Assembly (NCBI GenBank): GCA_041392205.1
Contig: JAWKMO010000003.1
Span: 368,874 to 432,873, forward strand
Source: Halomarinibacterium sp041392205
GTDB taxonomy: Bacteria > Bacteroidota > Bacteroidia > Flavobacteriales > Flavobacteriaceae
DNA: 64,000 bases
Reading direction: 5' to 3'
Position 1 is the stretch's first letter. Every line of letters starts with the position of its first letter. Under the pieces are notes generated by a model. That model did not search any database, was not told the origin of the DNA, and was given only the letters and a program-made list of their open reading frames with translations. Below, one piece after another: positions 43,631 to 52,827 of this stretch. The position numbers and the translations under genes were made by a program.

Positions 43631-44742
43631 GCCAACATTCTTTCAATTTCAGCTTCAAAATATTCAAGGGTATATTGATGAGACCATTCTTGCGCTTGTT
43701 TGGACATTTTTTTTAATAGGTCTTCATCCTGCAATAATAAGCGCATGGTTTGAATATCTTCTTCTAAAATGGTATTCGATAAAATTCCTCTATGGCCGTT
43801 ATCAAGCATCCATGGAACACACGATATTTTTGTTACCATAGGAAGTACACCCCAAAACATGGCCTCTGCCACAACTTTGGGCCATCCTTCAGATTTTGAT
43901 GGCAACACCAAAAAATGACTTTTTTTATAGGCTGCTTCTACTTCTTCAGAAGAAGCATTACCATGGAATAAAACGATGTCCTCCAAAGCATTTTGCTTTA
44001 TATAATTTGTGAGGGATTCCCGTTGTTCTCCATCCCCAAAAATTTCCAATCGAACATTTTCCCCTAATGTATGCAATGCTTCTACCAATTGTACTGCATA
44101 TAGAGGTCTTTTTCCCGATGTTAAACTTCCCACAAACATAAAAGTAAAAGGGGCTTTAAACCTTTTTTCTAGAAATCCTTTTATTTTATTTTTAGAATAC
44201 GTTGCTGTAAAAAAAGGGTAAATATTACTCGATTGCTTAGGCCATTTCCCATAGACCAGAACACGCATGTTTTTAGTTAAAAAGGTATTGGAAAGTAACC
44301 ATTTTTGAAAGCGGTAGCTTATAGGTTGCTTCGATTTAGGATCCCAATTGCCTGCGTATTTTGCAGTTTTAGGTTTTCTTGGAAAAAATATTTGAAGGAG
44401 GCTTCCCAACAAGCCTATATTCCCGGGACAACGAAGATGAATATGATCTGCTTTATTCATTTCAATGGCAATTTTGAGCATTATTATGGGCAAATAAAAG
44501 GTTGTTTTAATAATACTTACTGCAGACTGCATAGAGATATTGGGGATGGATACTACCTTTATATCGTTTCTATAAAATGGGGCTACCAATAATTCTTTTT
44601 TATAAAAGGTAGGGGCAACAATGGTAATGCTTTCCATTTTTGAAAACCAAATATTCATTTCTTTTACATAAGGAGCATAAGAATATAATTGCCCATCTTC
44701 TTTAAGCAATACCGGAGCTAATGTTACCACTAAAAAATTCAC
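43627..44742 (-). CDS. Family 4 glycosyltransferase
   Basis: A 371-residue GT-B protein. TFMFVGSLTSGKRP is the typical start of the donor-binding domain, followed by LPSKSEGWPKVVAEAMFWGVLPM with the conserved glutamates. The N-terminal half is less conserved. It overlaps both flanking genes by 4 nt (ATGA). Donor and acceptor are unknown. Confidence 0.9.
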   Translation of the reverse strand: MNFLVVTLAPVLLKEDGQLYSYAPYVKEMNIWFSKMESITIVAPTFYKKELLVAPFYRNDIKVVSIPNISMQSAVSIIKTTFYLPIIMLKIAIEMNKADHIHLRCPGNIGLLGSLLQIFFPRKPKTAKYAGNWDPKSKQPISYRFQKWLLSNTFLTKNMRVLVYGKWPKQSSNIYPFFTATYSKNKIKGFLEKRFKAPFTFMFVGSLTSGKRPLYAVQLVEALHTLGENVRLEIFGDGEQRESLTNYIKQNALEDIVLFHGNASSEEVEAAYKKSHFLVLPSKSEGWPKVVAEAMFWGVLPMVTKISCVPWMLDNGHRGILSNTILEEDIQTMRLLLQDEDLLKKMSKQAQEWSHQYTLEYFEAEIERMLA

Positions 44743-45293
44743 AAAATATATTCTTTAGAATCGTTTGTATTTAGTATTTGAGCCGGAACACCTAATACCG
44801 TAGTCCCTTCCAATACATCCTTAACAACAAGTGAATTTGCCCCAATAACGGCATTATTCCCAACGGTTATTTTTCCAGCGATAATAGCATTAGCACCCAT
44901 ATAAACATTATTTCCAATAACAGGCACGCCTCTATTTTCGCCTCTTCCGCTAACCCCAATAGTAACTCCTTGCGAAATATTACAATTGTCTCCTATTACG
45001 GCATTAGCATTAATGATGATGGTTCCAAAATGACCTATATAAAATGAATGGCCAATACTGGCAGAATACGGTAGGGATATTCCCGCTACTACTTCAATCC
45101 ATTTTTGACCAAGGACTGCAAAAAGTAATAAAAATGACTTTACAAATTTGGGTAGTTTACTTCTATACACAGCATTTCCTATTCTGTACACAAAAAGTGC
45201 CCAAAGACCCTGTTGTGTAAAAAAAAGAACTAGGCTATTCTTTTTAGAATAGGTTTTATATTTTCCAATATCTTTTATAAAAAGGCATTTCAT
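44739..45293 (-). CDS. Serine acetyltransferase-like hexapeptide acyltransferase
   Basis: 184 residues. An N-terminal helical part (about 1-70) precedes left-handed beta-helix repeats: IGHFGTIIINANAVIGDNCN, ISQGVTIGVSGRGE, VYMGANAIIAGKITVG and NNAVIGANSLVV. It matches the CysE-like or colanic-acid-type acetyltransferases, which O-acetylate sugars in polysaccharide loci. The location inside the glycan operon favours sugar O-acetylation over serine acetylation. It overlaps its neighbours by 4 nt each. Confidence 0.9.
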   Translation of the reverse strand: MKCLFIKDIGKYKTYSKKNSLVLFFTQQGLWALFVYRIGNAVYRSKLPKFVKSFLLLFAVLGQKWIEVVAGISLPYSASIGHSFYIGHFGTIIINANAVIGDNCNISQGVTIGVSGRGENRGVPVIGNNVYMGANAIIAGKITVGNNAVIGANSLVVKDVLEGTTVLGVPAQILNTNDSKEYIL

Positions 45294-46420
45294 AAATCAA
45301 GCAATTTTCTATAAAAAGCTAAATTCTTCTCTAAGATATTGTTTTTATCGTATTTTTTTCGCACTATTTTTTCGGCATTAACCCCCAATTGTATCGCTTT
45401 TTCAGGATGTTCTATACACCAAAGTATCTTTTTTGCTATATCATTAGGGTTATAAACATCACACAACAAGCCGGTTTCTTCTGGGATAATCGTTTCTGGT
45501 CCTGGTCCGTATTGCGAAAAAATAACAGGCTTTTGTAATAACATGGCCTCTAAAGTTACCAACCCCTGGGTTTCCATATGCGAGGGAAAAACGCATACAC
45601 TAGCTTCACTATATTTTATATTCAAGACTTCACGAGAAATGGTTCCATGAAAAGTAACATTAGTAAAAAAAGAGTGATCGTAATCCAGTTGCAACTTTTC
45701 AATATACGAATCGCCATTTGGATACAACCAATCCCTTCCATAGAGATCCAATTCTTTTTGAGGGTATTTTTCCCGTACTATTTTAAAAGCTTCTATAAGT
45801 TGTCGTACTCCTTTTTTTTCACAAACGGTACCTGCAAATAGTATTTTGTTAGCATTTACTGCTACATTGGGTATTTTCAGGCTGGTATTTATAGGATAGT
45901 TTATAATTTCTACAGGTTTTTTATGGTACGAAAGATATTTGGCTGTGTGTTCTTTTACATAATTTGAAACGGCAATAAATCCATCTGCTTTTGTAAAGGA
46001 TCTCTTTTCTAACATCCCTTTTCTTCGGTTAATCCCTCTTTTTTCAGCTTCAGCAAAAAAATGATGACCTCCGTGCAAACGAATCACTTTTTTTGCAGGA
46101 TGATTTTTTGAAATAATAGCAAGACCTAATTCGGCAGTTTCAATAATATCGATTGGGTGGTTAGCTTGCATTAATTTTAAACGTTTGTTTAACTGCCAAG
46201 CATTATACAAAAAGTTAGGGAGTATTGTGTTGTTTTTTGGCAAACGCAATAGTAACACTCCTTCATCTTCAAGTTGTACTTCTTTATTCTCTACTCCCAC
46301 ACCAAGGATAGTTACATTATGTCCTTTAGTGACTAATGTCCTCCCAAAAGTTTGTAAAAAAGTCCCTACACCTCCAGGAGCCCATAAAGGATATTCACCC
46401 GATAAAAATACAATGTTCAT
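45290..46420 (-). CDS. Family 4 glycosyltransferase
   Basis: 376 residues from ATG 46420, chosen because it overlaps the previous stop as ATGA and opens directly with MNIVFLSGEYPLWAPGGVGTF. An upstream in-frame start would add nine polar residues. The GGVGTF loop, AVSNYVKEHT, ILFAGTVCEKKGVRQLIEA and FPSHMETQGLVTLEAMLLQKP blocks are all classic GT4. Substrate unknown. Confidence 0.92.
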   Translation of the reverse strand: MNIVFLSGEYPLWAPGGVGTFLQTFGRTLVTKGHNVTILGVGVENKEVQLEDEGVLLLRLPKNNTILPNFLYNAWQLNKRLKLMQANHPIDIIETAELGLAIISKNHPAKKVIRLHGGHHFFAEAEKRGINRRKGMLEKRSFTKADGFIAVSNYVKEHTAKYLSYHKKPVEIINYPINTSLKIPNVAVNANKILFAGTVCEKKGVRQLIEAFKIVREKYPQKELDLYGRDWLYPNGDSYIEKLQLDYDHSFFTNVTFHGTISREVLNIKYSEASVCVFPSHMETQGLVTLEAMLLQKPVIFSQYGPGPETIIPEETGLLCDVYNPNDIAKKILWCIEHPEKAIQLGVNAEKIVRKKYDKNNILEKNLAFYRKLLDL

Positions 46421-47454
46421 TGAGTCGTTTTTAATTGTTCCAGCCAAAAAGCAAATTTTTTAAAATAGGTATTTTTTGTTAAATAATCTTGCCAAATCAA
46501 TCTATTCTCTTTTTGGATTTCAGTTAGTCTTTTGGTACCACTATTTTTATGAAAATCATTTATTTTTTTATCTATAGAAGGTATTTCATTTTCTAAAATA
46601 ATAACACATTGTTCTTTCCAAGGAATGGCATTATTAAAAGGAAATCGGCAATCGGTGTCAACAACTACTGGTATTCTTCCCATTGCCAACGTTTCATAAA
46701 GTCGTACTGAAAAATTTCCAGTACCCCGAGAGCAAAAAGTGTACAGATTTTCATTCATGTTTTGATAAAATTCTCGAGTCGTTTTTTGTTTTTCCTCATT
46801 GCTTTTTACTCCTGCTCGGTATTGTTTTCGAAAAATAAAATGACAAACAATTTCATTGCTTTTTAGTAACCTATTTAAATAGCCATATCTTTTTAAACTT
46901 GAAGGATAAAATGATTGTTTATCTGTAACGTCTTTTCCAGAAATTCTATTCAATATTCCTTTTACATGCAATAGATATTCTTTTCCAAGCTTTTTGATGC
47001 TACCGTTAGCGTGTCCCACAAAACCTATGGTTGGTTTTTCGAGGTCTTTTATTACCTCAAAGGGTTTTTCTAAAATACGATAAGGATCATTGATAAATGG
47101 AGGCATAATATAAGTGTTGTTATCCAACTTACTGTGAAAACCTCCCAACCTCACTGTAATAACGTTAGGGTTTTTTATCGTGACTCCAAAGTCTCCTCCT
47201 GAAAAGACAAGTACTTTTTTAGTTTGAGCTTGACATTGTTTTATAAAATTTTCAACTTCCCTTTTCTTCTTTTGAAGGTATAAAAACTGAATGTTCATTG
47301 GGACTATTCCAAAATCACAATCTTCTAAAGCAGTTACTATTTTGTAATGAGATTGCAATGGAGAGTGTTCCATTTCAAATACTTCCAGCAAAGGAAAAAG
47401 CTGATAGCTCTCTGCCTCCATTCTTAAATTTGTATCATAAAATAGCTTAATCAT
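46417..47454 (-). CDS. Exostosin-family glycosyltransferase (GT47-like)
   Basis: About 345 residues from ATG 47454, which overlaps the upstream stop by 8 nt; a longer frame to 47508 would lie inside that gene. The block YTFCSRGTGNFSVRLYETLA (about residues 240-259) followed by GRIPVVVDTD matches the exostosin signature (C-x-RG-x-G-x2-S-x-R-x2-E, then IPV). Exostosins are best known from animal heparan sulfate synthesis and plant walls but also occur in bacterial polysaccharide loci. The sugar transferred is not predictable. Confidence 0.8.
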   Translation of the reverse strand: MIKLFYDTNLRMEAESYQLFPLLEVFEMEHSPLQSHYKIVTALEDCDFGIVPMNIQFLYLQKKKREVENFIKQCQAQTKKVLVFSGGDFGVTIKNPNVITVRLGGFHSKLDNNTYIMPPFINDPYRILEKPFEVIKDLEKPTIGFVGHANGSIKKLGKEYLLHVKGILNRISGKDVTDKQSFYPSSLKRYGYLNRLLKSNEIVCHFIFRKQYRAGVKSNEEKQKTTREFYQNMNENLYTFCSRGTGNFSVRLYETLAMGRIPVVVDTDCRFPFNNAIPWKEQCVIILENEIPSIDKKINDFHKNSGTKRLTEIQKENRLIWQDYLTKNTYFKKFAFWLEQLKTTQ

Positions 47455-48844
47455 TGAGTAACTGATTTGCAATAAGCTTAGCGTTTTCCTCCAAAGGGTG
47501 ATGTACAATTAGTTTCATCCAAACTTGTTTGTCTTTTGCAATACTAGCCGGGTTTTGTAATCCCAACAAAAGGGTGTCTTTAATTTCTTCTTTGTTATTA
47601 AACCAACCCACAGCATCAAGGCTTCCCATACTCCTAAAGTGCTGAAAATTATAAATCGTTTTTACCGACCAATTGGGATCTTCCTTTTGATCGTAATTAA
47701 TAAAAAAACAAGGTTTATTATACACGGCAAAATCATGAGCCATGGTAGAGCCAACATTAATAACCAGGTCGCAATGAAAAGCAATGTTTACTAATAAGTC
47801 TATATCTTCTATTCTAGGATAAACGGCCCCCCAACTTTTTATTTGAGTATTCCAAGCAGGAGCAATAGGGGTAATAATTTCTGAATAGGCTTCAATTACG
47901 CTATCATACCTATTGGAAACATCCACGGGACATCTTCTAAAGATAATTTGGGGTCTTTCTTCTAAAGGAATAGCGTTTACCGCTTTTGCAACATCTTCCA
48001 AATAGTAGGGGTCGTAAGGGGAAGTTATGATATCGTCTCCACTAAAACAAATCCACTTCTTGTTTTCGTTTAAATGGTATTTTTTGGCAAAATCCTTTCT
48101 AGAAACTCTACGTTTTTCATCAAAATAAAATTCAAATTGAGGGGTGCCTGTTACTATTATGTTATTGCTATCAATTTCGGGATACAGTAAAGAGAGTTCG
48201 TTCTTCATATACTGCGACCACACCAAATAAACATCTGCCTTTATTGCCAAACTTGCCTTAGGTGTGTTGTCCCACGAATAAATAGTGCAAATAACTTTTA
48301 TATTTAACTCCTTGGCGGCAATACAAATAGGATTTAAAAAGGCTACTCTTTGGTGTGTTATAAAAATTACCGAAGGTTTTAAAGAGTTAAGTTGGTCTTT
48401 ATAATGGTTAATTAATTTTCGATCCCAATACCGCAACGATTTCGATTCAAGTGCAAGAATATGCTTGTACTTTTTACTTGCCACTTTGCCTATTCTTTCA
48501 GCAAAAAAGTACAGGGTTTTAAATTTTAAAGAGCCTCTATTTTTGTTCCAATTTCCAAGTATGGTTTTGTTATTCAGAAGTTTTGAATTATGCAACAACC
48601 GAGCAAATTTAGCAGCCTCGCGATACAATCTTGTGAAGGTCGATTCTTTAGGAAGGGTAAAATGGCTATACCCAATGGAAACCGAATGCAGCTTCTCAAC
48701 TTCCTGAACAGCATGTTGAGGAAGGGTAGTCCAAAAATGCAAGTTTGCCTTGCTTTTGATATGGGTTATAAGGTCTGAATATAAATAATTACGTATTCCA
48801 ACACCATCGGGTACCACAAATACTATGTTTTGCTTTTTTTTCAA
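47447..48844 (-). CDS. Unassigned glycosyltransferase-like protein
   Basis: 465 residues from TTG 48844. I do not recognise a CAZy family. The opening NIVFVVPDGVGIRNYLYSDLI resembles a GT-B N-terminal strand-loop. The C-terminal half contains LVINVGSTMAHDFAVYNKPCFFI, a pattern like that of CDP-glycerol or polysialyl-type GT-B transferases (conserved GS-T-x3-D/E). There is no signal or membrane segment. Position two genes from neuC makes it a candidate for the missing nonulosonic-acid transferase; this is inference only. Confidence 0.6.
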   Translation of the reverse strand: MKKKQNIVFVVPDGVGIRNYLYSDLITHIKSKANLHFWTTLPQHAVQEVEKLHSVSIGYSHFTLPKESTFTRLYREAAKFARLLHNSKLLNNKTILGNWNKNRGSLKFKTLYFFAERIGKVASKKYKHILALESKSLRYWDRKLINHYKDQLNSLKPSVIFITHQRVAFLNPICIAAKELNIKVICTIYSWDNTPKASLAIKADVYLVWSQYMKNELSLLYPEIDSNNIIVTGTPQFEFYFDEKRRVSRKDFAKKYHLNENKKWICFSGDDIITSPYDPYYLEDVAKAVNAIPLEERPQIIFRRCPVDVSNRYDSVIEAYSEIITPIAPAWNTQIKSWGAVYPRIEDIDLLVNIAFHCDLVINVGSTMAHDFAVYNKPCFFINYDQKEDPNWSVKTIYNFQHFRSMGSLDAVGWFNNKEEIKDTLLLGLQNPASIAKDKQVWMKLIVHHPLEENAKLIANQLLND

Positions 48845-48849
48845 AAAAA

Positions 48850-49800
48850 TTAATTCAAGATGGTTTTGAAGGGTTTATTACCTACTATGGCCGCATATTT
48901 AGAAAAACTACTGTGATACATGGGGGCCACCCTTAAAAAATAAATGACTTCACTATTAGCCATTAAAAAAAAGTCTAAAATAGTTTTTAAATGGTTTTCC
49001 AAAGAGGTTTCTTCATTAAAATTATCCATATGTTTCGGTGTTCCTCCTACAATATGCACCTTTTGATTTTTACTAATAAATTGTAAAAAAATCATACTAT
49101 CTGAAAAAACATAACTATCATAATAAGCTTGTTTTACAATTTCTGCAATCTTACTTTCCAATTGTTGAAGCAATGCTTGTTTTTGTTCTTCTGAAAGAAC
49201 TTTTTTTGTGGTATCCCTAAAATCGCCCATCAAACTGGTAAATCGCGTGTGGATACCGATATATTTTTTATTTCCTAGGGTAGCTAATTCCTTTTTTAAA
49301 TAATCCGATTTTTGAAAAAGTTCATTGAAATTATTAGCCCATTTTTCTTCTATTTGAGAGGGAGACCATTGGGTGTATAATTTAGGAAGATAATCTATGT
49401 TTGTATACACTATAAAAGTGGTTGCCTTAGATTGCTTTATAATTTCAAGCGGATTAGCTTCAAAATCATTCATTAAATATAAAAATTTTGTTTTTAAAGG
49501 TGTCCAAGACAAATCCGTTTTGGCAATATCCCAGCTTACTTTATTTGGTTTTAAAAATACAGGCAAATGAAAAGGATTGTCAAATTGAATATAAAACTCA
49601 TAGCCAAGTAGTTTGGATACTTCATACAAAGAAACAATTCCTTTTAATCGATCCACAAAGCCCCCGTGGGGAAACAAGCCATCAAAACAAATGATAATTT
49701 TTTTGTGGGGTGATTTTTTCACAGAAAGCCTTCCAGCGTAAGCTAAGGCTATGGTAAGCCTTTTATGTAAAAGTCCAATCTTTTTTTTGAAACGTTTCAT
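48850..49800 (-). CDS. Fucosyltransferase-fold (NodZ/GT23-like) protein
   Basis: 316 residues from ATG 49800; an upstream TTG (49815) adds five residues and is less likely. The motif YIGIHTRFTSLMGDF (about residues 190-204) resembles the HxR loop of GDP-fucose transferases of the GT11/GT23/GT68 group. DSYVFSDSMIFLQFI and VHIVGGTPKH follow, as in the later donor-binding region. The match is by pattern only, and the donor could differ. It is predicted cytoplasmic with no membrane anchor. Confidence 0.6.
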   Translation of the reverse strand: MKRFKKKIGLLHKRLTIALAYAGRLSVKKSPHKKIIICFDGLFPHGGFVDRLKGIVSLYEVSKLLGYEFYIQFDNPFHLPVFLKPNKVSWDIAKTDLSWTPLKTKFLYLMNDFEANPLEIIKQSKATTFIVYTNIDYLPKLYTQWSPSQIEEKWANNFNELFQKSDYLKKELATLGNKKYIGIHTRFTSLMGDFRDTTKKVLSEEQKQALLQQLESKIAEIVKQAYYDSYVFSDSMIFLQFISKNQKVHIVGGTPKHMDNFNEETSLENHLKTILDFFLMANSEVIYFLRVAPMYHSSFSKYAAIVGNKPFKTILN

Positions 49801-49835
49801 AGTAATGAGTACCAAAGATAGCCAATAGGCAACGT

Positions 49836-50528
49836 TTACCTATTAAAATTGCGCTTCCTTTCCAAACTTATTTCAATGTTTTTGGGTCGCTTTAAAGCAT
49901 CGTATCCACCAGAAGGGTTTTCGGTTATAGAAACTAAGGTAAAATGCGATTGGCATTTTGAAATAAAAGCTTCTACCAAAGGGTGATTTTGGTCCATATC
50001 ATGAAATTCAAAAACCATGGCGCTAAAGGCTTCTAAATGCTGAACTATTTCCTCTAAAAAATCGTATTCACTTCCCTCGATATCAAGCTTCAAAAGGATT
50101 CCAGACTCTATATGAAACGTTTCTTTTAATAATTGAAAAACAGTGTGGTCTTTATTCATAAAAAGTTTTTTATGAATACATCGACTACTGTTCTTTAAAT
50201 ACATAAAAATTAAAGCATTAAAGAGGTATCTAATTTTATTCGGTTTTGATAAAAAAAGCCTGGCAATTCCCTTAAATAAAAGCTTTCTGCTAGAAACGGT
50301 AGGGTCAATCATGAGTATTTTGATGGTCTCATTAAACCGAAAGATATCATATTCAAATTCTACATTGGAAGAAATGCCTCCGCTAAATAAAACCTTTGAC
50401 TTTTTAATTGTTTCTGGATGAAGATAGTATCCTCCGTCTCCAATACTTCCAAACCTAAAAATAGCAGCATCTGGAACTAAAAAATGTTCTTTTATGCTAT
50501 TAAAATAATTATCATTCTTGTTTTCCAT
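49836..50528 (-). CDS. FkbM-type methyltransferase
   Basis: 230 residues. The segment LLKLDIEGSEYDFLEE (about residues 143-158) is the diagnostic FkbM core, and an SAM-loop-like LFSGGISSNVEFEYDI (about 47-62) precedes it. Such proteins O-methylate sugars in polysaccharide clusters. It lies 24 nt after the neuC stop. Substrate unknown. Confidence 0.82.
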   Translation of the reverse strand: MENKNDNYFNSIKEHFLVPDAAIFRFGSIGDGGYYLHPETIKKSKVLFSGGISSNVEFEYDIFRFNETIKILMIDPTVSSRKLLFKGIARLFLSKPNKIRYLFNALIFMYLKNSSRCIHKKLFMNKDHTVFQLLKETFHIESGILLKLDIEGSEYDFLEEIVQHLEAFSAMVFEFHDMDQNHPLVEAFISKCQSHFTLVSITENPSGGYDALKRPKNIEISLERKRNFNR

Positions 50529-50552
50529 AGTTAGGTACTACAAGTCATTATG

Positions 50553-51674
50553 CTAAATATCCCTAAATAATTTTTGATGACTTACCTCCCAAAGGTTTCC
50601 GCTTTCCAAAGTTTCTATAAACAATTTACTACTATTTCCACTTCCAAAACTGGGGGGGCTTTTGGGAACTTTTTTTTCAATATGTTGTATTGCATTTACA
50701 ATTGTTGTGGTTTCGTAGGGGACATTCACAATATGTTCATGCAAGCTCCTATTTTGTTGTCGCGTACCTATGTTTATAGTAGGTATTCCATAATAGGGTG
50801 CTTCGCGAATCCCTGCACTGGAATTTCCAATAATCAACTCGGCATGTTTTAACAGGGTTAAAAAGTATTCAAACCGAAGGGATGGAAATATACGAAATTT
50901 TGGATTTCCTTCTAGTCTTTTATAAGCATGTAAAATAGCTTTACTACCCAAATCGTTATTGGGGTAAATAACGACATAATTTAAAGAGGATTGTAAAAGA
51001 GCTGATACGAACTCATGAGCGTATTCCTCCATCTTTGTTATCTCCGTGGTTACGGGATGGAACATAGCTACTGCATAAGTATCAAAAAGTATTTCGTAAT
51101 GTTTTTTAACTTCATCCAACATAGGAAGATTTTCAGAAAACATAATATCTACATCGGGCGAGCCAATGACAAAAATAGATGCGGGTAATTCTCCCATTTG
51201 CAATAAACGGCCTTCTGCTTCTGTATTTGACACAAAATGAATATGGCTCATTTTACTAGTAGCATGGCGTATCAATTCATCGATAGTACCCGACACTTCC
51301 CCGCCTTCAATATGAGCTACCAAAATATTGTTAAGTGACCCAACAAGGGCGCCTGCCAAAGCTTCCACACGATCGCCATGGATAACAATTAAATGGGGCT
51401 GTATTTCTTTACAATAAGCAGAAAAACCTTCCATAGTTTTTGCCAAGGTTAAATCCATTGTAGTTTCGTGGGTATGGTTTGAAAAGGTAGCAATATTTTT
51501 AAACCCACATCGCTCTACTTCCAAAAGGGTGTAACCATAAGATTCTAGTAGATGCATGCCGGTAACAAAAAGAAAAGGCTCATAATTAGGATGAGCTTCC
51601 AATGTTTGAATGAGCGATTTAATCTTTCCAAAGTCGGCACGCGTGCCTGTAAGAAACACTATTCTTTTTTTCAT
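50553..51674 (-). CDS. neuC: UDP-N-acetylglucosamine 2-epimerase, hydrolysing (NeuC)
   Basis: A 373-residue GT-B-fold epimerase. It opens with KKRIVFLTGTRADFGKIKSL, the NeuC-specific GTRADFGK variant of the WecB motif. HGDRVEALAGALVG, HIEGGEVSGTIDELIRHATSKMSH and IGNSSAGIREAPYYGIPTINIG are also present. It releases UDP and yields ManNAc (or the 2,4-diacetamido analogue) for nonulosonic acid synthesis. A run of seven C on the coding strand (50652-50658) occurs near the 3' end. Confidence 0.94.
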   Translation of the reverse strand: MKKRIVFLTGTRADFGKIKSLIQTLEAHPNYEPFLFVTGMHLLESYGYTLLEVERCGFKNIATFSNHTHETTMDLTLAKTMEGFSAYCKEIQPHLIVIHGDRVEALAGALVGSLNNILVAHIEGGEVSGTIDELIRHATSKMSHIHFVSNTEAEGRLLQMGELPASIFVIGSPDVDIMFSENLPMLDEVKKHYEILFDTYAVAMFHPVTTEITKMEEYAHEFVSALLQSSLNYVVIYPNNDLGSKAILHAYKRLEGNPKFRIFPSLRFEYFLTLLKHAELIIGNSSAGIREAPYYGIPTINIGTRQQNRSLHEHIVNVPYETTTIVNAIQHIEKKVPKSPPSFGSGNSSKLFIETLESGNLWEVSHQKLFRDI

Positions 51675-51783
51675 CTAAAAATAATATTTATAAAAAAAGA
51701 AGCGTCTGCTCTTTCTTTAGGTAAAGAAAAAAATCCTAATGTATTCATTTTCGATAGGTTTAAAAATTTTCTTCCTATACAAT

Positions 51784-52827
51784 TCATAATACTATATCTT
51801 TCCAGGAAAGCTGACTATCAAAATCTAAATTTCGGCTTGCTTTTTTACCTAATATAGTATTAAATGTAGCTGCCAAAATCTCTCCTGTTCCAGGGCGCTT
51901 TACCCAAATATTTTCCTTGGTAAAGACTTCCCCTTTTTTAATAGGAGCAATGGTGCACACCGTGGCAAAGGCAAAATCGATAGTCACTTGCTCTTCTTTT
52001 GCGGGTACTTTGGTTCCTCCTCGCATTTGCCATATTTCGTTACTGCTTTCAATAAGTTCTTTACAAGCTTGTTCATCCATACTACATACAATATCTGGAC
52101 CTTGACGATTCATATGATCCGTAAAATGACGTTCCAAAATCGAGGCTCCTAAAGCCACTGCTGCTAAACAAGCATTGTTATTTAGTGTATGGTCGCTAAG
52201 CCCAAAAACTCTATCGGGGAAGTTACTATGCATCTGTTGCATTGCTCCCAAGCGCACCAAGTGTATAGGAGTGGGATATAAGTTGGTGGTATGTAAAATG
52301 GCTACCGGAACTTTTTGAGCATCAAAAATAGTAAGCGCCTTTTGAATGCTTTCAATAGTATTCATTCCAGTACTTAAAATAACGGGTTTTCCAAAGGAGG
52401 CTATATGTTCTAACAAAGGGTAGTTATTACATTCGCCACTACCAATTTTATATCCTGCCACATCAAATTTTTCAAGCCTATTGGCAGCTGCTCTTGAAAA
52501 GGGGGTAGAAATAAATATCATCCCTTTGGATTCCACGTAGTTTTTTAATGCTAACTCGTCTGCTTCGTTGAGCGAGCAACGCTCCATAATTTCATAAATA
52601 GATACTGTTGCATTACCAGGTATCACTTTTTTGGCAGCAGCACTCATTTCATCTGCTACAATATGGGTTTGGTGCTTAACCACCTCGGCACCAGCTCTGG
52701 CTGCTGCATCGACCATTTCTTTGGCAATTTGCAAAGACCCTTCATGATTAATTCCTATTTCGGCAATGACCAATGGAGGAAAATCAATTCCTATTTTTCT
52801 TCCTGCAATTTCTATAAAAGGATTCAT
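51784..52827 (-). CDS. neuB: Nonulosonic acid synthase (NeuB family)
   Basis: 347 residues. A TIM-barrel synthase domain (PPLVIAEIGINHEGSL, KHQTHI, YKIGSGECNNYPLLEHIA, STGMNTIESI, LSDHTLNNNACLAAVALGA) is followed by a C-terminal SAF antifreeze-like domain (about 285-345, IKKGEVFTKENIWVKRPG). It condenses PEP with ManNAc to Neu5Ac, or with a diamino-sugar analogue to legionaminic acid. It overlaps neuA by 4 nt and is 109 nt upstream of neuC. No legionaminic or pseudaminic accessory enzymes are seen, so Neu5Ac is the simplest reading. Confidence 0.93.
   Translation of the reverse strand: MNPFIEIAGRKIGIDFPPLVIAEIGINHEGSLQIAKEMVDAAARAGAEVVKHQTHIVADEMSAAAKKVIPGNATVSIYEIMERCSLNEADELALKNYVESKGMIFISTPFSRAAANRLEKFDVAGYKIGSGECNNYPLLEHIASFGKPVILSTGMNTIESIQKALTIFDAQKVPVAILHTTNLYPTPIHLVRLGAMQQMHSNFPDRVFGLSDHTLNNNACLAAVALGASILERHFTDHMNRQGPDIVCSMDEQACKELIESSNEIWQMRGGTKVPAKEEQVTIDFAFATVCTIAPIKKGEVFTKENIWVKRPGTGEILAATFNTILGKKASRNLDFDSQLSWKDIVL

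Noticed and set aside
46448..47508. Longer N-termini for glycan genes (for example starts at 46447, 47508, 53564, 59167, 62583 and 63422)
   Set aside because: The longer forms reach into upstream genes and add residues before the expected first strand of each domain; internal ATG codons give tight ATGA or TAATG junctions, or sit just beside the upstream stop.
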